A stretch of DNA of 41,506 nt, taken from NCBI GenBank assembly GCA_964617145.1, contig CAZTVN010000003.1, positions 1 to 41,506 of the forward strand, given 5' to 3'. The first letter of the stretch is position 1, and every line of letters starts with the position of its first letter. Under the pieces are notes generated by a model that was given only the letters and a program-made list of their open reading frames with translations, did not search any database and was not told where the DNA came from. The DNA comes from CAZTVN01 sp964617145. Its GTDB lineage: Bacteria > Patescibacteriota > Gracilibacteria > UBA1369 > JACRIC01. Shown piece by piece: positions 39,677-41,506 of the stretch. Made by a program: the position numbers and the translations under genes.

Positions 39677-40186
39677 ATGAAACCATCTCGAATTGTCCTT
39701 TTCTCTCTTCTTCTCATTTCTGCTTTTGTCTTGCTTGCTGGGTGCAATAGCAATACTGATGCCTCTAAAGCACTTTCACTCAAAGATAAACAAAGTAATG
39801 GTTTTGTCACTATTTCCCAAAATAATCTTGACCTTGGGGACATCCCTATTTTTGGAGGCAAAGTGACAACAAAGTTTAGTTTTCGAAATGATGGTGATGA
39901 AGCGCTTGTTATTCTTGATGGAGTGTCAAGTTGTATGTGTACCGAAGCTCAGATCAAAGCATCTGTTCTTTCCCCTAAGATTGTTATGCCAGGGCATGGA
40001 GGATCTATTTCTCCTATTGATGAAGTTTTTGAACCAGGTGAAGAAGCTGAGCTTATAGCGACTTTTGATCCTCTTGCTCATGGGCCCAATGCTCTCGGTC
40101 CGATAATGCGAGATATTACACTTCGTACGACTTCTTCCAAAACTCCTCAAGTTAAATTTGTTTTTCAAGGTAATGTTACTCAATAA
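39677..40186 (+). CDS. DUF1573 lipoprotein
   Basis: This protein of about 169 aa starts MKPSRIVLFSLLLISAFVLLAGC, a lipoprotein signal with lipobox LAGC. The frame extends upstream to a TTG at 39644, but ATG 39677 (or 39671) fits the signal. The mature domain shows NNLDLGDIPIFGGKVTTKFSFRNDGDEALVILDGVSSCMCTEA and GEEAELIATFDPLAHG, the Ig-like DUF1573 pattern, here with CMCT in place of the usual CGCT. DUF1573 proteins are extracytoplasmic and of unknown biochemistry. A second DUF1573 gene follows after 3 bp, then the CcdA-like gene. Confidence 0.85.
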   Translation: MKPSRIVLFSLLLISAFVLLAGCNSNTDASKALSLKDKQSNGFVTISQNNLDLGDIPIFGGKVTTKFSFRNDGDEALVILDGVSSCMCTEAQIKASVLSPKIVMPGHGGSISPIDEVFEPGEEAELIATFDPLAHGPNALGPIMRDITLRTTSSKTPQVKFVFQGNVTQ

Positions 40187-40189
40187 TTT

Positions 40190-40657
40190 ATGATTTCTTT
40201 TGTTCGAAAATATTTTGGATGGTTGGTCAGTCTTTTGCTTATTTTTCTTGCTAGTATCTCAATTTTTGTTCGTTTCGAAATGAGTATTCAAACTCAACAC
40301 ACCGAACTGAATACAAGCTCTATTTCTTTGATAGATTCTACTTCATTTGATTTTGGTGTTATTCCTCGTGATCGCAAAGTCGAACATATTTTTTCTCTTC
40401 AGAATCCGGATTCTACTCCGTTAGAAATTAAAAAAATTGTTACTTCTTGTGGTTGCACTACGGCAGAACCTTTTATTGATGAGAAAAAACAAACTATGCC
40501 TTTTACGCTTGCTTCTGGTTCTACTTCTCAAATTCGCGTTATTTTTGACCCTCTAGCCCATGATTCACGCGGCGATACTTATAGAGCTGTACGCATAGAA
40601 ACCAACCATCCTCAAAATCCTTTTATAGTTATCAATCTTCACGCTTATGTCCAATGA
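40190..40657 (+). CDS. DUF1573 membrane-anchored protein
   Basis: This 155-aa protein has an N-terminal membrane helix (about 8-28, YFGWLVSLLLIFLASISIFV) and a DUF1573 domain. SFDFGVIPRDRKVEHIFSLQN, the motif VTSCGCTTAEP with the paired cysteines, and IRVIFDPLAHDSRGDTYRAVRIETNHPQNP are all typical. It has the canonical CGCT, unlike its neighbour. Its end overlaps the start of the CcdA-like gene by 11 bp, so the two are probably translated together. This suggests that the CcdA-like protein delivers electrons to, or acts with, the DUF1573 domain; this is inference. Confidence 0.87.
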   Translation: MISFVRKYFGWLVSLLLIFLASISIFVRFEMSIQTQHTELNTSSISLIDSTSFDFGVIPRDRKVEHIFSLQNPDSTPLEIKKIVTSCGCTTAEPFIDEKKQTMPFTLASGSTSQIRVIFDPLAHDSRGDTYRAVRIETNHPQNPFIVINLHAYVQ

Positions 40658-41291
40658 AATTACTTTTTCTGTCGTTACGATAAATGGCCTTATCGACTCT
40701 ATTAATCCTTGCGCTATTGGAGTTTTGATAGCAACGGTTGCGATCCTTTTTGCACTAGGAAATTATCGGCAACAGATTCTCCGATTTGGGTTCTTTTATA
40801 TTCTCTCTACTTATGTTACTTACCTTTTGATAGGACTTGGCATTTTAAAGGCAATACATCTTTTTGGCGTCCATAATTTCTTTGGCTGGCTTTCTGCTGT
40901 CGTCCTTATTCTTATGGGTTTGTGGCAACTTTTTCGTTCTGCCTGCATCGTACCAAAGCATATGCCGAAAGAGGCTACTATTCTGTCCGGCGTTTTTTTG
41001 GGATTTCTTGTAGGACTCTGTGAATTTCCTTGCTCTGGAGGTATCTATCTTGCGACTGTTGGCTTTATTGGCCTTCGCGAAACCTTTTTCTCAGGGCTTC
41101 TTTTGCTCATGTGGTACAACTTCATGTTCGTCTTGCCGATCCTTGCTCTTTTTCTTATTGCCTACAATCTTTCCGCAGCTAAAATGATCTCCGAATTAGT
41201 CGGAAAATTTGGTGCTCGTGCTCGATACTTTAGCGCTGCTGCTATGATCATCATAGGGATTCTTCTCTTGAGTTGGCTTATTTTTCGTTAG
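40647..41291 (+). CDS. CcdA/DsbD-family membrane thiol reductant transporter
   Basis: This 214-aa protein has six predicted membrane helices. The two redox cysteines of the family are present: SINPCAIGVL in the first helix and LCEFPCSGGIYLATVGFIG in the fourth, the CcdA/DsbD core pattern. It carries reducing equivalents from cytoplasmic thioredoxin to extracytoplasmic partners. It is the last gene of the cluster and is followed by a strong terminator hairpin. Family assignment is firm; the partner is presumably one of the thiol proteins encoded upstream. Confidence 0.92.
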   Translation: MSNEITFSVVTINGLIDSINPCAIGVLIATVAILFALGNYRQQILRFGFFYILSTYVTYLLIGLGILKAIHLFGVHNFFGWLSAVVLILMGLWQLFRSACIVPKHMPKEATILSGVFLGFLVGLCEFPCSGGIYLATVGFIGLRETFFSGLLLLMWYNFMFVLPILALFLIAYNLSAAKMISELVGKFGARARYFSAAAMIIIGILLLSWLIFR

Positions 41292-41337
41292 AATTTCAGT
41301 AGAAAGTTGGTTTTCCAAAGGATCTTAGACTATTGTT

Positions 41338-41371
41338 AAGAGGCCTCGCGAATAAATTCGCGAGGCCTCTT
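41338..41371. terminator. Strong bidirectional-type terminator hairpin
   Basis: A perfect 16-bp stem AAGAGGCCTCGCGAAT (41338-41353) and its complement (41356-41371) has only an AA loop. It follows the CcdA-like gene by 47 bp. T-richness on both sides is modest, but the stem is very stable. Confidence 0.85.
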
Positions 41372-41454
41372 ATACTAAATCCTTACTGCCGGAGACTTGC
41401 TCTTACTTATATCTCCACCTGCTCAATACGAATTTTGAGTTGAGGAGGGTCTAA

Positions 41455-41506
41455 GGAGGTGCTGAAAAACATACCATCTACTGCAATTTTACCATTTCGG
41501 CTGCAA
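41455..41506 (+). repeat. Dispersed CTGAAAAAC palindromic repeat, copy D (cut by window end)
   Basis: GGAGGTGCTGAAAAACATAC is followed by CATCTACTGCAATTTTACC and ATTTCGGCTGCAA, where the window ends. It is the inverted counterpart of copy A at the left edge (shared AGGAGGTGCTGAAAAACATA and ATTTTACCATTTCG). The rest of the 41372-41454 stretch holds nothing I can identify. Confidence 0.75.

Noticed and set aside
1..41506. CRISPR array or tandem repeats
   Set aside because: Repeats found are dispersed and palindromic at irregular distances; there is no regular repeat-spacer pattern and no cas gene.
1..41506. Alternative genetic code (TGA as glycine)
   Set aside because: dnaX, the SLH gene, hisH and the 13638-ending gene stop at TGA with sensible lengths, and no conserved gene contains in-frame TGA.

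Overview
The window is an AT-rich stretch of bacterial chromosome, about 41.5 kb, most likely from a Candidate Phyla Radiation (Patescibacteria) organism. Peregrinibacteria is my best guess, from the gene repertoire and from memory rather than a search. Supporting signs are several small hypothetical proteins of CPR type, a sortase, S-layer-homology proteins, a tRNA gene with no encoded CCA, and almost no Shine-Dalgarno sequences. Genes end at ordinary TGA codons, so there is no sign of the TGA=Gly code of Gracilibacteria/SR1. No rRNA, CRISPR array, prophage or transposase gene is visible. The two window ends lie inside inverted copies of the same dispersed repeat, so this may be a whole contig broken at repeats.

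Layout. 0.1-2.1 kb: comF-type phosphoribosyltransferase and a GT4 glycosyltransferase. 2.2-4.3 kb (minus): a PLP aminotransferase with an unexplained ~200-residue N-terminus. 4.5-7.7 kb: dnaX, folC and a 69-aa protein, ended by a long terminator hairpin. 7.9-9.9 kb (minus): ligA. 10-14.2 kb: four consecutive uncharacterised genes behind a clear promoter, one with a lysozyme-like C-terminus. 14.5-16.9 kb (minus): sortase and mnmA. 17-19.3 kb: a bifunctional Rel (p)ppGpp enzyme with an unusual C-terminal membrane domain. 19.4-21.1 kb (minus): ychF and aroD. 21.5-24.4 kb: ECF sigma factor, putative membrane partner, exported helical protein, S-layer-homology protein. 24.6-29.1 kb: a GldA/GldF/GldG-like ABC system plus a DUF4340 protein. 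29.1-31.9 kb (minus): a lipoprotein and an O-antigen ligase/TPR protein. 32.3-36.5 kb (minus): a TrpR/YerC-like regulator, hisG, hisH, a single-ORF hisA-hisF fusion, hisIE and tRNA-Phe. 36.8-37.5 kb (minus): a DUF1624-type membrane protein. 37.6-41.3 kb: an extracytoplasmic thiol-redox cluster (DsbA-like, HWH protein, small Cys protein, two DUF1573 proteins, CcdA-like).

The most striking feature is non-coding. Nearly every larger intergenic gap holds a long foldback DNA element of about 160-280 bp. Two of them (21187-21345 and 36523-36737) share a conserved core, while their arms have diverged with compensatory changes that keep the palindrome. A third (31843-32117) has perfect 25-bp terminal inverted repeats around two internal hairpins and supplies the start codon of the neighbouring gene. 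A separate family of roughly 50-80-bp palindromic repeats bounded by CTGAAAAAC / GTTTTTCAG occurs six times. No mobilising gene is present, so these look like non-autonomous or structural elements maintained in trans. Other notable points are the HisA-HisF fusion, the membrane-anchored Rel, and a recurrent TTTCTATG start context without Shine-Dalgarno sequences.

Functionally, the his genes cover PRPP+ATP to imidazole-glycerol phosphate and AICAR only; hisB, hisC and hisD are not here. Cell-surface genes (glycosyltransferase, O-antigen ligase, sortase, S-layer protein, DsbA/CcdA) suggest an elaborately modified envelope.
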